Part shown: positions 46,629-57,200 of the stretch, one piece after another
Numbering within the stretch: position 1 is the stretch's first letter
Layout of the letters: each line of letters starts with the position of its first letter
DNA from: Paraburkholderia phenazinium
GTDB taxonomy: Bacteria > Pseudomonadota > Gammaproteobacteria > Burkholderiales > Burkholderiaceae
Assembly (NCBI RefSeq): GCF_900141745.1
Contig: NZ_FSRM01000002.1
Span: forward strand, 3,410,001 to 3,474,000
Reading direction: 5' to 3'
Length of the DNA stretch: 64,000 nt
Notes under the pieces: model-generated
Databases searched by the model: none
Told to the model about the DNA's origin: nothing
The model's input: the letters and a program-made list of their open reading frames with translations, nothing else
Translations under genes and position numbers: made by a program

Positions 46629-47243
46629 ATGTTCAAACCTGTAAGACATGCCGTTGCTGCGGCCGCGATCATGGTGTCCGGTTTTGCTGTAGCGGCGGAC
46701 CAGCCCGCCCCCACCTATCTGCCGGCCTCAGCAGCGGCGACGTTCGAGAACGCGCCGGCGATCGTGGAAGGCGCTTCGGGCAAAAACGTCAAATCGACGA
46801 TCTATGTTTTCATGGACCCCAACTGCATCTTCTGTCACTACGCATGGAAAGCGTTCCAGCCCTACGAAGCCGCCGGCTTGCAGGTGCATTGGATCCCGAT
46901 GGGCTTCCTGAAACCGGATTCGGCCGGCAAGGCCGCCGCACTGCTCCAGGCACAGGATGGTCCGGCGCTGATGCATGAACTCGAGACGAAATTCTCCGAG
47001 AAAGAAGAGTCCGGCGGCATCGCACCGTTGGCAAAGGTGCCGCCAGCGACGCAAACCAAGCTGGACGGCAATATAAAAACGTTCCAAAGCCTCGGCTTCG
47101 ACGGCACGCCGACCATCATCTACATGACGAGCGGTGGCCGCTGGGCAGATGTCAGCGGCTTGCCGCCTTTGAGCTCATTGCCGGCCATGCTGAATCTGCC
47201 GGAACAGCCGATTACCGATCCGTCTTTGCAGCGGTTCCGCTAG
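46629..47243 (+). CDS. periplasmic DsbG/DsbC-like thiol-disulfide protein lacking the dimerisation domain
   Basis: This 204-residue protein has a Sec signal peptide (about 1-23), then a thioredoxin fold with active site CIFC (Cys66, Cys69) instead of the DsbG CPYC. The cis-Pro lies in GFDGTPTIIY. In E. coli DsbG the CxxC is about 60 residues further in because of an N-terminal dimerisation domain; here that domain is missing. It may therefore be a monomeric oxidase or reductase. AGAGGAG precedes the ATG at 46629. Confidence 0.78.
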   Translation: MFKPVRHAVAAAAIMVSGFAVAADQPAPTYLPASAAATFENAPAIVEGASGKNVKSTIYVFMDPNCIFCHYAWKAFQPYEAAGLQVHWIPMGFLKPDSAGKAAALLQAQDGPALMHELETKFSEKEESGGIAPLAKVPPATQTKLDGNIKTFQSLGFDGTPTIIYMTSGGRWADVSGLPPLSSLPAMLNLPEQPITDPSLQRFR

Positions 47244-47291
47244 ATCGCCACTGCTTTCCACAGACATTTTCATTTTGTGACTATCAATCTC

Positions 47292-48359
47292 ATGCAAAAC
47301 CGGGCACTTATTATTGGCGCAAGCGGTATCGTCGGCAGCAACCTGGCCGATCAATTGCTTTCGACCGGCTGGACTGTTGCCGGTCTTTCGCGCGGCCGCA
47401 CAGCGTTGGCGCAGGCGGTCGAACCGATTACCGCCGATCTGACCTCCGCGGCATCCGTAAGCGAAGCGTTGGCTGGAAAATCCTTTAGCCATATCTTTTT
47501 CACTGCATGGTCTCGCCAGGCGACGGAGAAAGACAACATTCGCGTGAATGGCGGCATGGTTCGTCACGTGCTGGATGCCGTTGGGCCCTCGGGCAGTGTT
47601 TCGCATGCGGCGCTTGTCACGGGCCTGAAACATTATCTCGGACCGTTCGAAGCGTACGCGACCGGCGCGGTACCCATTACGCCGTTTCGCGAGGAACAGG
47701 GCCGCCAGGTCGTGGAGAATTTCTACTACGAGCAGGAAGACCGTGTGTTCGAAGCCGCGCAACAGTATGACTTTAGCTGGAGCGTGCACCGGCCGCATAC
47801 GATCATTGGCTACGCGATCGGCAACGCAATGAACATGGGCGTCACGCTCGCGGTCTACGCGACGCTTTGCAAACAGACGGGCCAACCGTTCCTGTTTCCC
47901 GGCTCCGCAGCGCAGTGGAACAGCCTGACCGACATGACCGATGCGCCCCTGCTCGCACGTCACCTTGAATGGGCCGCCACGTCCGACGCTGCGCGCAACG
48001 AAGACTTCAACGTGGTCAACGGCGATGTGTTCCGCTGGAAATGGATGTGGTCGCAGATTGCCGGCTATTTCGGCATCGAAGCCGTGCCGTTCGACGGCGA
48101 AGTCCGTCCGCTCGAGACACGCATGCAGAAAGCCGCGCCGGCATGGACCGAGATCGCCACACGCTTCAACCTGAAGGAAGCGGATATTGGCAAGCTGGTG
48201 TCATGGTGGCACACCGACGCTGACCTTGGACGCCCCATGGAAGTGGTCACGGACATGACGAAGAGCCGCAAAGCTGGCTTCCTCGATTATCAAAGCACTC
48301 CCGACTCGTTCTTCGCGCTGTTCGACAAGCTTAAGACCGAGCGGATCATTCCGCAGTAA
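47292..48359 (+). CDS. SDR oxidoreductase, PRISE (progesterone 5-beta-reductase/iridoid synthase-like) type
   Basis: This protein has 355 residues from ATG 47292; a GTG at 47277 would add five. The Rossmann motif is ALIIGASGIVGSNLA, and the mid block VTGLKHYLGPFEAYATG plus SVHRPHTIIGYAIGNAMN are characteristic of PRISE enzymes, which reduce enones with NADPH. The bacterial physiological substrate is unknown. It stands alone between dsbG-like and the convergent histidine kinase gene. Confidence 0.83.
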   Translation: MQNRALIIGASGIVGSNLADQLLSTGWTVAGLSRGRTALAQAVEPITADLTSAASVSEALAGKSFSHIFFTAWSRQATEKDNIRVNGGMVRHVLDAVGPSGSVSHAALVTGLKHYLGPFEAYATGAVPITPFREEQGRQVVENFYYEQEDRVFEAAQQYDFSWSVHRPHTIIGYAIGNAMNMGVTLAVYATLCKQTGQPFLFPGSAAQWNSLTDMTDAPLLARHLEWAATSDAARNEDFNVVNGDVFRWKWMWSQIAGYFGIEAVPFDGEVRPLETRMQKAAPAWTEIATRFNLKEADIGKLVSWWHTDADLGRPMEVVTDMTKSRKAGFLDYQSTPDSFFALFDKLKTERIIPQ

Positions 48360-48374
48360 GGTACGAACTCCTGA

Positions 48375-49643
48375 CTATCCCGCGCGGTCCGGAAAAGTCA
48401 GCGTGACCAGCAAGCCGCCGTCCGCCGCATTGACCAGACAAAACGTCCCGCCATTGCGGCGCACCAGTCTTCGCACGATCGAGAGTCCCAGCCCGCAATG
48501 GGCATCGCCGCCACGAGCCTCATCGAGACGGACGAACGGTTGCAAGGCGTGCTCGAGCTGGTCGTCGGGAATCCCGGGGCCGTGATCGCGCAGCGTCAAA
48601 ACGCATTTGCCGTGCTGCAGGCTGGTCGCGATTTCAACGGGCGGTTCGCCGTACGTCATGGCATTCTCCAGCAGATTGGCCAGGATGCGGTCGAGGTCGA
48701 CCAGCGGCAGTCTGAAGTGTCCAGCAGCACGCAGATCCAGCGTCACGAGCGAGCTTTCCGTGTCCCCGTCCTGCGGAACGTTGCCGTACTGGCTCTGACA
48801 AAACGAGTCCACGGACACGAGCGGCGATCCATCCGCACGGTCGCGCACGAAATCGAGGAACTGCTTGACGATGCGCCCGAGCGATTCGACATCGCCCAGG
48901 AAACCCATCCGCTCTGCGCCGTGCGGCAGCAGATCGGCGCGAACCTGCATTCGCGTGAGCGGCGTGCGCAGATCATGAGCGACGCCCGCCAGCATCATCG
49001 CCCTCTCCTGTTCGTATTCGCTGATCTCGCGAATCATCTCGTTGAAGCTGACGATCAGTTCCGCCACCTCGCGCGGCCCACTCACACTGACGACGGGTGT
49101 GCTGACGCCAATACGAAACTCGCGTGCCGCATTGGCCAGCCTGCGCAGCGGGCGCTGGGCTTGCCAGGCTCCGAGGAACGCCACGGCGATGGCCAACGCG
49201 AGCATCAAGGCCAACGCGGTGTGCATGCGGGCTTCGGTCAACGTAGCGCCCGGTATGCGGATCCAGTTGGCGTCGCCGGCATAGCGCACCCAGACCGTGC
49301 CTGTGTCGCCGGACAACACAACCTGACTGCCCGGCGGCAGATTCTCACGCAACGCGTTCTCGTACAGTCCGTGTGTTTCGCGCCGCGAAGGCGGTCCGTC
49401 GCCTGGGCTCGTATCGCGCCCGTCGAGATAGGTGGCGCCGAGCGCCGAAGCAATGTGCCTGGTCGCCTCGATACCGTCACGCCGCGACTCTTCGACTACC
49501 TGGATGCCGCGCGACGCATGCTCGGCATGCATCTGGTTGGCTTCGCGGCCGAGCATGAACACCATGGCCGCGTAGGCCAGCACGAGCAGGCTCGTGGTCA
49601 TCAGTGCCGCGCGTCCAAAGAGTGTATTAAACGGATTTTTCAT
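48375..49643 (-). CDS. EnvZ-like sensor histidine kinase
   Basis: This 422-residue protein has TM1 at about 11-31, a periplasmic sensor domain, TM2 at about 134-152, HAMP, and H-box AGVAHDLRTPLTRM (His213). N-box ANLLENAMTYG, DHGPGIPDDQL and GLGLSIVRRLVRR follow, all intact. The start is set at ATG 49643; it overlaps the response-regulator gene by 17 bases, indicating coupling. It phosphorylates the OmpR-type partner directly upstream. Confidence 0.92.
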   Translation of the reverse strand: MKNPFNTLFGRAALMTTSLLVLAYAAMVFMLGREANQMHAEHASRGIQVVEESRRDGIEATRHIASALGATYLDGRDTSPGDGPPSRRETHGLYENALRENLPPGSQVVLSGDTGTVWVRYAGDANWIRIPGATLTEARMHTALALMLALAIAVAFLGAWQAQRPLRRLANAAREFRIGVSTPVVSVSGPREVAELIVSFNEMIREISEYEQERAMMLAGVAHDLRTPLTRMQVRADLLPHGAERMGFLGDVESLGRIVKQFLDFVRDRADGSPLVSVDSFCQSQYGNVPQDGDTESSLVTLDLRAAGHFRLPLVDLDRILANLLENAMTYGEPPVEIATSLQHGKCVLTLRDHGPGIPDDQLEHALQPFVRLDEARGGDAHCGLGLSIVRRLVRRNGGTFCLVNAADGGLLVTLTFPDRAG

Positions 49644-50367
49644 TGCCGTCGCCGCCATCGCTCGGAGCAAACATATAGCCCACCCCGCGTACGGTCTGGA
49701 TCACGCAGGGTTGGGAGGGGTCCTCTTCCAGCAGTCTGCGCAGGCGCCACACGGCCAGATCCATGCCGCGCTCGGTGATGTCCGCGTCGGGGCCGTACAG
49801 CATGTCGAGCAGTTTCGTGCGCGACAGCGTCTCCATCGGATGCGTCACCAGCACTTCAAGCAGCGCGTAGTTCGTGCCCGTCAGCTTGATGCGCTTGTCG
49901 TCGCAGAACAGGGCGCGCGCAGTGAGATCGAGGCGAAACCGGCCAAAGCGGTAAGTTCCCTGGCGTCCATTGACAGCCGGGGACGGCTGGCCCGAATGGC
50001 GGCGCAGCACCGCTTTGATACGCGCCAGCAGCTCGAGCGGCGTGAAGGGCTTGCCCAGATAGTCGTCGGCGCCGAACTCGAGCCCCACGACCCGATCCAT
50101 TTCGTCCGCAAGCGAAGTCAGCATGATGACGGGAATAGTGTCGCCCGCCTCGCGCAATTGCCTGAGTGCGGTCAAGCCGTCCACGCCTGGCATCATGACG
50201 TCAAGCACTACGATGGATGGCCGCTCGAGCGCGAGGCGATTGGCGATATTGGTGGCGTTATGCAAAACCGAAAACTCGATGCCGCGCTGCTGGAAAAATT
50301 TCCTGAGGAGGTCACGCAGACCGGCATCGTCGTCTACGAGCAGGACCTGAATCGCTTCACTCTCCAT
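49627..50367 (-). CDS. OmpR-family response regulator
   Basis: This 246-residue protein has an N-terminal receiver with the acidic pair LLVDDD (about 10-14), the acceptor Asp56 in VVLDVMMPG and the conserved Lys in LGKPF. Its C-terminal winged helix has RRLLEEDPSQPCVIQTVRGVGYMF. ATG 50367 was chosen because AGGAGGG lies six bases upstream; a GTG two codons earlier abuts the ribosome binding site. The targets are unknown; porin or efflux control is possible given the neighbours. Confidence 0.93.
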   Translation of the reverse strand: MESEAIQVLLVDDDAGLRDLLRKFFQQRGIEFSVLHNATNIANRLALERPSIVVLDVMMPGVDGLTALRQLREAGDTIPVIMLTSLADEMDRVVGLEFGADDYLGKPFTPLELLARIKAVLRRHSGQPSPAVNGRQGTYRFGRFRLDLTARALFCDDKRIKLTGTNYALLEVLVTHPMETLSRTKLLDMLYGPDADITERGMDLAVWRLRRLLEEDPSQPCVIQTVRGVGYMFAPSDGGDGNEKSV

Positions 50368-50430
50368 CCACACCCTCCTGTCAGCCCTGATTGAAACGTG
50401 AACCCGCAGGCGAGTCGCCGGGGGCTCATG

Positions 50431-51045
50431 TCAGTGCCGTGACAGGCACTGAAACGTCAAACCGACAACCCTACCCAGATTCAGCCTGGTGTTGTGCCGG
50501 CGTCTCAGCAGGTCATTTCGAAAGACTCCTGTAAGGGTGGCGTGAATAAACAAGGCTGATTGGTATGCGTCGAGGTCGGCGGACAACTGGTCGCACGAGA
50601 CCGCATGGAGCAACGCCTGCTCGATCTGGGTCTCCGCCAGACGGTTGGCGGCCCGGACGCGCCGCCAGAACTGCGCCGTCCCCTCAGTCGATTCGCAGCG
50701 CGCAAACACGATGCTGTAGAGGTGGCGCATGCGCGTTTCGCGCAACGCCCGCGAGAGCCGCACTTCAAGTTCCGTGCGCAGCGTACCCAGTGGATTGGGC
50801 TCGTCCGGAGGCAGGGGAACGCCGAAAGGGTCGAGCGGCAGAGCAAATCGCTCAAAAATCGCATCGAAGATCGCGTCTTTATTTCTAAAATGACCGTAGA
50901 TCGCCCCTCGGGTCACCCCGGCCGCATCGGCGATTTCGTCCAGCGTGGTTTGCGTGACGCCATGACTGAAGAACATGGCCTCTGCTGCATCGAGAATCGT
51001 TGCACGCGTGTCGAGCGCTTGCGCCTTCGTCCGCCTCATTAGCAT
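50431..51045 (-). CDS. TetR-family repressor (AcrR/BpeR-like) of the RND pump
   Basis: This 204-residue protein has an HTH (TTLDEIADAAGVTRGAIYGHFRNKDAIFD, about 33-61) and C-terminal blocks (VRLSRALRETRMRHLYSIVFARCE) of the AcrR C-terminal type. It is divergent from the OMF-MFP-RND operon, the classic arrangement for a local efflux repressor. ATG 51039 is an alternative start. Confidence 0.88.
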   Translation of the reverse strand: MLMRRTKAQALDTRATILDAAEAMFFSHGVTQTTLDEIADAAGVTRGAIYGHFRNKDAIFDAIFERFALPLDPFGVPLPPDEPNPLGTLRTELEVRLSRALRETRMRHLYSIVFARCESTEGTAQFWRRVRAANRLAETQIEQALLHAVSCDQLSADLDAYQSALFIHATLTGVFRNDLLRRRHNTRLNLGRVVGLTFQCLSRH

Positions 51046-51343
51046 TCAGCCGCTTTCTGTCGCGCATCCATGCCCTGCGACACCGCGGCTGCTCAATAGC
51101 TCAGATGATGCGATCATAGCCGCCGTGCATGGGAGCGGACGTTAGGCTTTTTTTCGGATTATTTCAAAGTGAAATTTATCGAAGTGCGATTTCATTTAAC
51201 GTGCTCCTGCTTTTTGCACATCGAGTAAGATCACCGCTCATTCTGCTGTTGCGGTTCCACCGATGTCGGGTGCGCAAATCAGTGTGGCGCTCATCTGTTG
51301 CCCGACAACATAGAAGTTTTGAATACGGCTAAACGGAGTTCAC
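51046..51343. promoter_or_regulatory. divergent control region of the TetR gene and RND operon
   Basis: This AT-rich gap has a GAAAT-N13-ATTTC inverted repeat (51171-51193), a candidate repressor site. GGAG at 51335-51338 precedes the TTG start of the outer-membrane factor. Confidence 0.45.
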
Positions 51344-52978
51344 TTGAGCAACCAGTCTCCACTCGGTCGACTCGCTCTATATGTATCCAGGATGAGTAGT
51401 CCGGTTCGCACGGACGCTTCCTCCCGGTCGACCTTTGTATCACCCGACTCACGCCGTCCCCGCAAGCCAGCGCCAGCAACGGCGCCGCTGCGCACCCTGC
51501 GCTCCGGCTGCGCGCTGGCGGCTACGCTATGCCTCGCGGCTTGCGCCGTCGGTCCCGACTATCACAAGCCGCCGCAGGACATTCCCGCCACCTTCAAGGA
51601 AGGCGCCGACTGGCAGCGCGCGCAGGCCAACCCGCAAGGGGCGCTTTCCAGCACCTGGTGGCTCGACTATCACGACGACACGCTGTCCCACCTTGTGGAT
51701 CAGTCGCTTAAGGCAAACCAGTCGATCGCCGCCGCGGAAGCCGCCTACCGGGTCGCCAAGGCCACGATCGATGCGAATGTCGCGAGCCTGTTCCCTACCA
51801 TCGGGGTGGATGCGTCGGGCTCGCGCTCCCGTACGGCCGCTGTCGAGAGCATCACGGGTCAGCCTTATACGAGCAACCTCGTGTCCGCCAGCGCGTCCGC
51901 CAGCTGGGAAATCGACCTGTGGGGCAGTGTCCGGCGCTCGATAGAGTCGGCCAAGGCCAGCGCTCAGGCCAGCGACGCCCAGCTCGCCGGCGAGCGTCTG
52001 TCGATCGCCGCCAGCCTCGCCATCGATTATTTCGCACTGCGTCAGGCCGATATCGACATCGATTCGCTGAAGCAGCAGCAACAGATCGACGCCAAAATTC
52101 TGGAGATGGACCGCGCGGGCTTCCTGCAGGGAACGGTCTCGAACGACACGCTCCTCGATGATCAGGACAACCTCGAACTGGTGATCGCCGACCTGCAAGC
52201 CACGGAGACCTCCCGCGAGCAGGACGAACACGCCATCGCGGTGCTGATCGGCGAGCCGCCGGCCAGCTTCACGCTGCCGGCGCAAAGCGACTACACGTTT
52301 TCGACGCCCGCCGTGCCGCTCGGATTTCCGTCGGAATTGCTGGAACGGCGCTATGACGTCGTGAGCGCGGAACGTACGGCCGCCGCGGCTAACGCCAAGA
52401 TCGGCGTCGCCGAGGCCGCTTTCTTCCCAACGCTTACGCTCTCGGCGCAAGGCGGCTTCGAACACAACGCCCTGGCGCATCTGTTCTCGATGCCGAGCCG
52501 CTTCTGGACGCTCGGCCCGGATCTCGCCGCGACGATCTTCGACGGCGGTGCGCGCTCTGCGGCGGTCCACGAGGCCGAGGCCACGTACGACCAGCAGGTC
52601 GCCACGTATCGCGGGACCGTGCTGTCCGCGTTCCAGAGCGTCGAAGACAGCCTGTCGTCTTACAACCATCTGCAGCAGCAGGAACAGGCGTTCGCCAACA
52701 TCTACAAGCGCAACCAGCAGCTGTTCTCGAGCCAGCAGGCCCAGATGCAGGCCGGCACGGCGAGCCAGGAAGCCGTGTTGACGCAGCAGCTCACGCTGTT
52801 GCAGGCCGCGCAGAATCTGAAGGACACACAGGCAGCGTTGACGGAAAGCAGCGTCACGCTGGTCAAAAATCTCGGCGGCGGCTGGCAGTGGGATGACGCC
52901 AAGGGTGTAGCAGTCAGCACCAGTGCGAATGCCGCGCCGCAATCGTCGAATCAAACATCGGGAGCCCCGTCGCAATGA
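51344..52978 (+). CDS. RND efflux outer-membrane factor lipoprotein (NodT/OprM family)
   Basis: Starting at TTG 51344 the protein is 544 residues; ATG 51392 would give 528. A long N-terminal extension precedes the lipobox LAAC (about residue 67), then CAVGPDYHKPP, typical of NodT-family trimeric channels. Two helical-barrel halves follow, with the SWEIDLWGSVRRSIE repeat motif. It is placed first in the operon, before the MFP, whereas acrAB-oprM-type operons usually place it last. Confidence 0.9.
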   Translation: MSNQSPLGRLALYVSRMSSPVRTDASSRSTFVSPDSRRPRKPAPATAPLRTLRSGCALAATLCLAACAVGPDYHKPPQDIPATFKEGADWQRAQANPQGALSSTWWLDYHDDTLSHLVDQSLKANQSIAAAEAAYRVAKATIDANVASLFPTIGVDASGSRSRTAAVESITGQPYTSNLVSASASASWEIDLWGSVRRSIESAKASAQASDAQLAGERLSIAASLAIDYFALRQADIDIDSLKQQQQIDAKILEMDRAGFLQGTVSNDTLLDDQDNLELVIADLQATETSREQDEHAIAVLIGEPPASFTLPAQSDYTFSTPAVPLGFPSELLERRYDVVSAERTAAAANAKIGVAEAAFFPTLTLSAQGGFEHNALAHLFSMPSRFWTLGPDLAATIFDGGARSAAVHEAEATYDQQVATYRGTVLSAFQSVEDSLSSYNHLQQQEQAFANIYKRNQQLFSSQQAQMQAGTASQEAVLTQQLTLLQAAQNLKDTQAALTESSVTLVKNLGGGWQWDDAKGVAVSTSANAAPQSSNQTSGAPSQ

Positions 52979-53070
52979 AAGATCGCCTTGAACGTGATCG
53001 CTTTGGAGAGCGAAGCGTCCAGTCCAGCGACGGCCGGTTGCGTCGGGAATCGGAAAAAAATGGAGTCTCC

Positions 53071-54282
53071 ATGAAGTCAATACCGTTGCTGTGCGTTGCC
53101 CTGTTTGCACTGTCCGCGCTTTCCGGTTGCGGCAAATCCGGTCAGGCGTCGGCGCCGCCTCCGCCGCAGGTCGGCGTGGTCACCGTCCAGCCGACCACCG
53201 TGGCGCTGACGCGCGATCTGGTCGGACGTCTTTCGCCTTACCTGAGCGCCAACGTCACTGCACGCGTTTCCGGTGTGCTGATCAAGCGCATCTATAAGGA
53301 AGGCAGTGACGTCAAGGCCGGCCAGGTGCTGTTCGAAATCGATCCGGCCTACTATCAGGCCCAGCTGAACAACGACCTCGGCATCCTCGGCGAAGACGAG
53401 GCCACGTATCTCAACGACAAGGTCAACGCAGCGCGCTTCCACAAGCTGTTGCCGGTTGGTTCGGTTTCGCAACAGACGGTCGACAACGCCGATGCGCTGG
53501 TGCGCACCGACGCGGCCAAGGTCAAGGCCGACCAGGCACTCGTGGATAGCGCGAAGGTCAACCTCGGCTATACCAAGGTGACCTCGCCGATCAGCGGCAT
53601 CGCCAGCCAGCAACAGGTCACCGTCGGCGCCGTGGTGGGCAGCAGCACCGCCGATGCCGGTTCCAGCGGCACCTTGCTGACCACGGTCAACCAGGTCGAT
53701 CCGCTCTACGTGAACTTCACCATCAGCGCGTCGGATCTGGTGACACTGCGCGAAGCGGCCAGCCGCGGCAACGTCGCGCTGAGCCAGCAGGACAAGACGA
53801 CCGTGCAGATCGTGTTGCCCAATGGCAGCCCGTACAACCAGACAGGCACGCTGGATTTCTCCGACGTCACCGTGAACGCAACCACCGGCGCCGTGAACCT
53901 GCGCGCGCTGGTGCCGAACGCACAGCACACGCTGCTGCCGGGCATGTACGTGACCATGAACGTCAACCTCGGCCAGCAGCACGACGTTTTCCTCGTGCCG
54001 CAGGAGGCGCTGCAACGTGACACGGTCGGCGCCTATGCGCTCGTCGTCGATGGAGGCAGCAAGGTCGTGCGCAAGGACGTCACGGCAACCGACAACTCCG
54101 GCAACAACTGGATCGTCACCGGCGGCCTCGCAGCCGGCGATCAGGTGATCGTCACCGGGCTGCAAAGCGCGCACGAAGGTGCTCAGGTGAAGGCAAGCCC
54201 GTGGCAGGCACCGGCTGCTGCACAAGGTGGCTCGGCCACCGCCGCAGCATCAGGGGTTCAGACCGCCGGCAACGCACAATAA
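53071..54282 (+). CDS. RND membrane-fusion (periplasmic adaptor) lipoprotein
   Basis: This 403-residue protein has the lipobox LSGC (about residue 17), barrel-sandwich lipoyl halves (VTARVSGVLIKRIYKEGSDVKAGQVLFEID, and SPISGIASQQQVTVG), a helical hairpin between them, and a beta-barrel and membrane-proximal domain to the C-terminus. ATG 53071 has GGAG upstream; the open frame from 52975 is an extension. It links the inner-membrane pump to the outer-membrane factor. Confidence 0.92.
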   Translation: MKSIPLLCVALFALSALSGCGKSGQASAPPPPQVGVVTVQPTTVALTRDLVGRLSPYLSANVTARVSGVLIKRIYKEGSDVKAGQVLFEIDPAYYQAQLNNDLGILGEDEATYLNDKVNAARFHKLLPVGSVSQQTVDNADALVRTDAAKVKADQALVDSAKVNLGYTKVTSPISGIASQQQVTVGAVVGSSTADAGSSGTLLTTVNQVDPLYVNFTISASDLVTLREAASRGNVALSQQDKTTVQIVLPNGSPYNQTGTLDFSDVTVNATTGAVNLRALVPNAQHTLLPGMYVTMNVNLGQQHDVFLVPQEALQRDTVGAYALVVDGGSKVVRKDVTATDNSGNNWIVTGGLAAGDQVIVTGLQSAHEGAQVKASPWQAPAAAQGGSATAAASGVQTAGNAQ

Positions 54283-54294
54283 GGACTTCGTCCC

Positions 54295-57200
54295 ATGCCA
54301 AAGTTTTTTATCGATCGCCCAGTCTTTGCCTGGGTGATCCCGATTCTCATCTGCCTGATAGGGGTGATTTCGATGCTGAATCTCGGCATCGACTCCTATC
54401 CGGACATCGCGCCGCCAGAAGTAACGGTCACGGCAACTTACCCTGGCGCCAGCGCGGCGACCATGGAATCGACCGTGACCCAGGTGATCGAGCAGCAGCT
54501 GACCGGCATCGACAACCTGCTGTACTTCAACTCGGCATCCAATTCCAACGGCACTGTCACCATTACGCTGAGCTTTGCGACCGGCACCAATCCGGATACG
54601 GCGGAAGTGCAGGTGCAGAACAAGGTTGCGCTGGCCCAGCCGCTGCTGCCGGCCGCGGTGACCCAGCAAGGTGTGGTGGTCGCCAAGGCGAGCCCTGACA
54701 TTCTGCTGTTCATCTCGCTGCAGTCGAGCAACCCCGCCATCGACGCTTACCGTCTGAGCGACATCGTCGCCTCGCAGATCCAGCCGGTGATTGCGCGGGT
54801 CAACGGCGTGGGCAACACGTTCGAGCTGGGATCGGAATACGCCGTGCGCATCTGGCTGAATCCGGACAAGCTGCAAGGCTATGGCCTGTCCACGACCCAG
54901 GTGCTCAACGCCGTGAGCGCACAGAACGCGCAGTTCGCCACGGGTTCGCTCGGTGCCGATCCGGCAGTCAAGGGCCAGGTCTTCACCGCGACGGTGTCCG
55001 GCGATTCGCTGTTCTCCTCGATCAAGCAGTTCAACAACATCATCCTGCTCACCAACAATAACGGCACGGTGGTCAGGCTGAGCGATGTTGCACGCATCAC
55101 CTTCGGTGCGCAAAGCTACGGCTCGGCGGCGGTCTATAAGGGCAAGGCTGCCGGCGGTATGGGCGTCTACCTGCTGCCGGGCGCCAACGCTCTTGCCGTC
55201 GCCAAGGCGGTGAAGGCCGAAATGGGCGTGCTCGCCAAGGATCTGCCGCCGGGCGTCACCTGGAATGTGCCTTACGACACGACACCGTTCATTACCGCTT
55301 CGATTACCGATGTGGTGCGTACGCTGATCGAGGCCATTGCGCTCGTGTTCGTGGTGATGCTGATCTTCCTGCAGAACCTGCGGGCCACGATCATTCCGAC
55401 GCTCGTCATTCCGGTCGCGCTGCTGGGCACGTTTATCGGCCTCTCGCTGCTGCATTACACGCTGAACCAGCTGACGCTGTTCGGGATGGTGCTCGCCATC
55501 GGCATTGTGGTGGACGATGCGATCGTCGTGATCGAGAACGTCGAGCGCATCATGACCGAGGAGAACCTCCAGCCTCGAGAGGCGACCCGCAAGGCGATGG
55601 GCCAGATTACCGGCGCCATCATCGCGATCACCGTGGTGCTGTCCGCCGTGTTCATCCCTTCCGCTTTGCAGCCTGGCGCCACCGGCATCATCTATGCGCA
55701 GTTCGCGCTGACCATTGCGGTCTCGATGGCGATGTCGGCGTTCCTCGCCATGTCGTTCACGCCAGCCCTTTGTGCCGCGATTCTCAAACCGACGGATCAC
55801 CACAAAAAGAATGTCGTGTTCCGCTGGTTCGACAAGGGCTTCGACCGGGTCAACGCAACCTACTTCAGGCAGATCGGCGGCGCGGTACGTCACGCGCCGC
55901 GCTGGATGATCGTGTTCCTGCTGCTGGTTCTGCTGACGGGCTTCCTGTACACCCGTCTGCCGACCAGCTTTGTGCCGGACGAAGATCAGGGCTTTATCCT
56001 CGCCCTCGTCAATCTGCCGACTGGCGCCACGCTGCAGCGCACGGATGCGGCGATGACCGCGATGTCGGAGAAGCTCGAGCATAGTGCGATCGCCAAGGAC
56101 ATCGACAGCGTGTTCCAGGTCGAAGGGTTCAGCTTCGTCGGCAGTAGCGAGAACGTCGGCATGGCGTTTATCAAGTTGACCGACTGGGGCCAGCGCTCGC
56201 AAACCGCGATGCAGCTCATTCCGCAGGTCAACAGGCTCTTGCATGGCCAGCAGGACGCGCAGATCTTCGCCGTCAATCTCCCGACCATCCGCGGCTTGAG
56301 CCAGTTCGGCGGTGTCGACATGTATCTGCAGGCGCGTGCGGGCCAGTCGCGTGCGGAACTGGCGAAGGCGGAAGGCATCCTGCTGGCCAATGCTGCCAAA
56401 AATCCGACGCTGTACGGCATTCGTCCCAATTCGCTGCCCGAAGCGCCGCAGTTGCAGGTGTCTGTCGATCGTGTGCAGGCGCAGGCCATGGGGCTGTCGC
56501 TCACGGATGTCTACAACTCCATCCAGATGGAGCTCGCGCCGTTCTATGTGAATCAGTTCACTTATGGCGGCCGGGTCAAGCGCGTGTATCTGCAGGCCGA
56601 TGCCCCGTACCGGATGGGCGTGGACGCGTTCGAGCACATCTACACGCCGAGTGGCATCACCAGCGCATCGACGGGCGCGACCAGTACAGCCACGAGCACG
56701 ACCAACACCAGTGGCTATCTGACCAACGTCAACCCCTCGGCAACCGATACCTCGCTGAGCCCGTACAACATGGTCCCGTTGTCCAGCGTGGTGAAGTCGC
56801 ACTGGGATGTGGGTCCGGTCGCGCTGCCGCGCTATAACGGCTACTCGGCAATCGAAATCGTGGGCAACCCTGCGCCGGGCTATTCCACGGGTCAGGCCAT
56901 GGATGCGGTCCAGAAAATCATCAACACCCAATTGCCATCGGGTTTCGCCGCGGACTGGACGGGTCAGTCCTACCAGGAAATCATCGCCGGCAATTCGGCA
57001 ACGTTGCTGATGATCCTGTCGATCGTGGTGGTGTTCCTGTGTCTCGCGGCCCTGTACGAAAGCTGGTCGATTCCGGTCGCCGTGCTGCTGGTGGTGCCGC
57101 TGGGCATGCTCGGTATGTTGTCGTTCTGTCTGTTGACCGGCGTGCCTAACGACATCTACTTCAAGATCGGTCTTGTCACCGTGATCGGTCTGGCTGCGAA

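Noticed and set aside
51527..53110. Antisense open frame of 527 codons opposite the outer-membrane factor
   Set aside because: Shadow of a well-supported gene; no motif and residue bias (Arg/Gly/Asp) expected from the complement.
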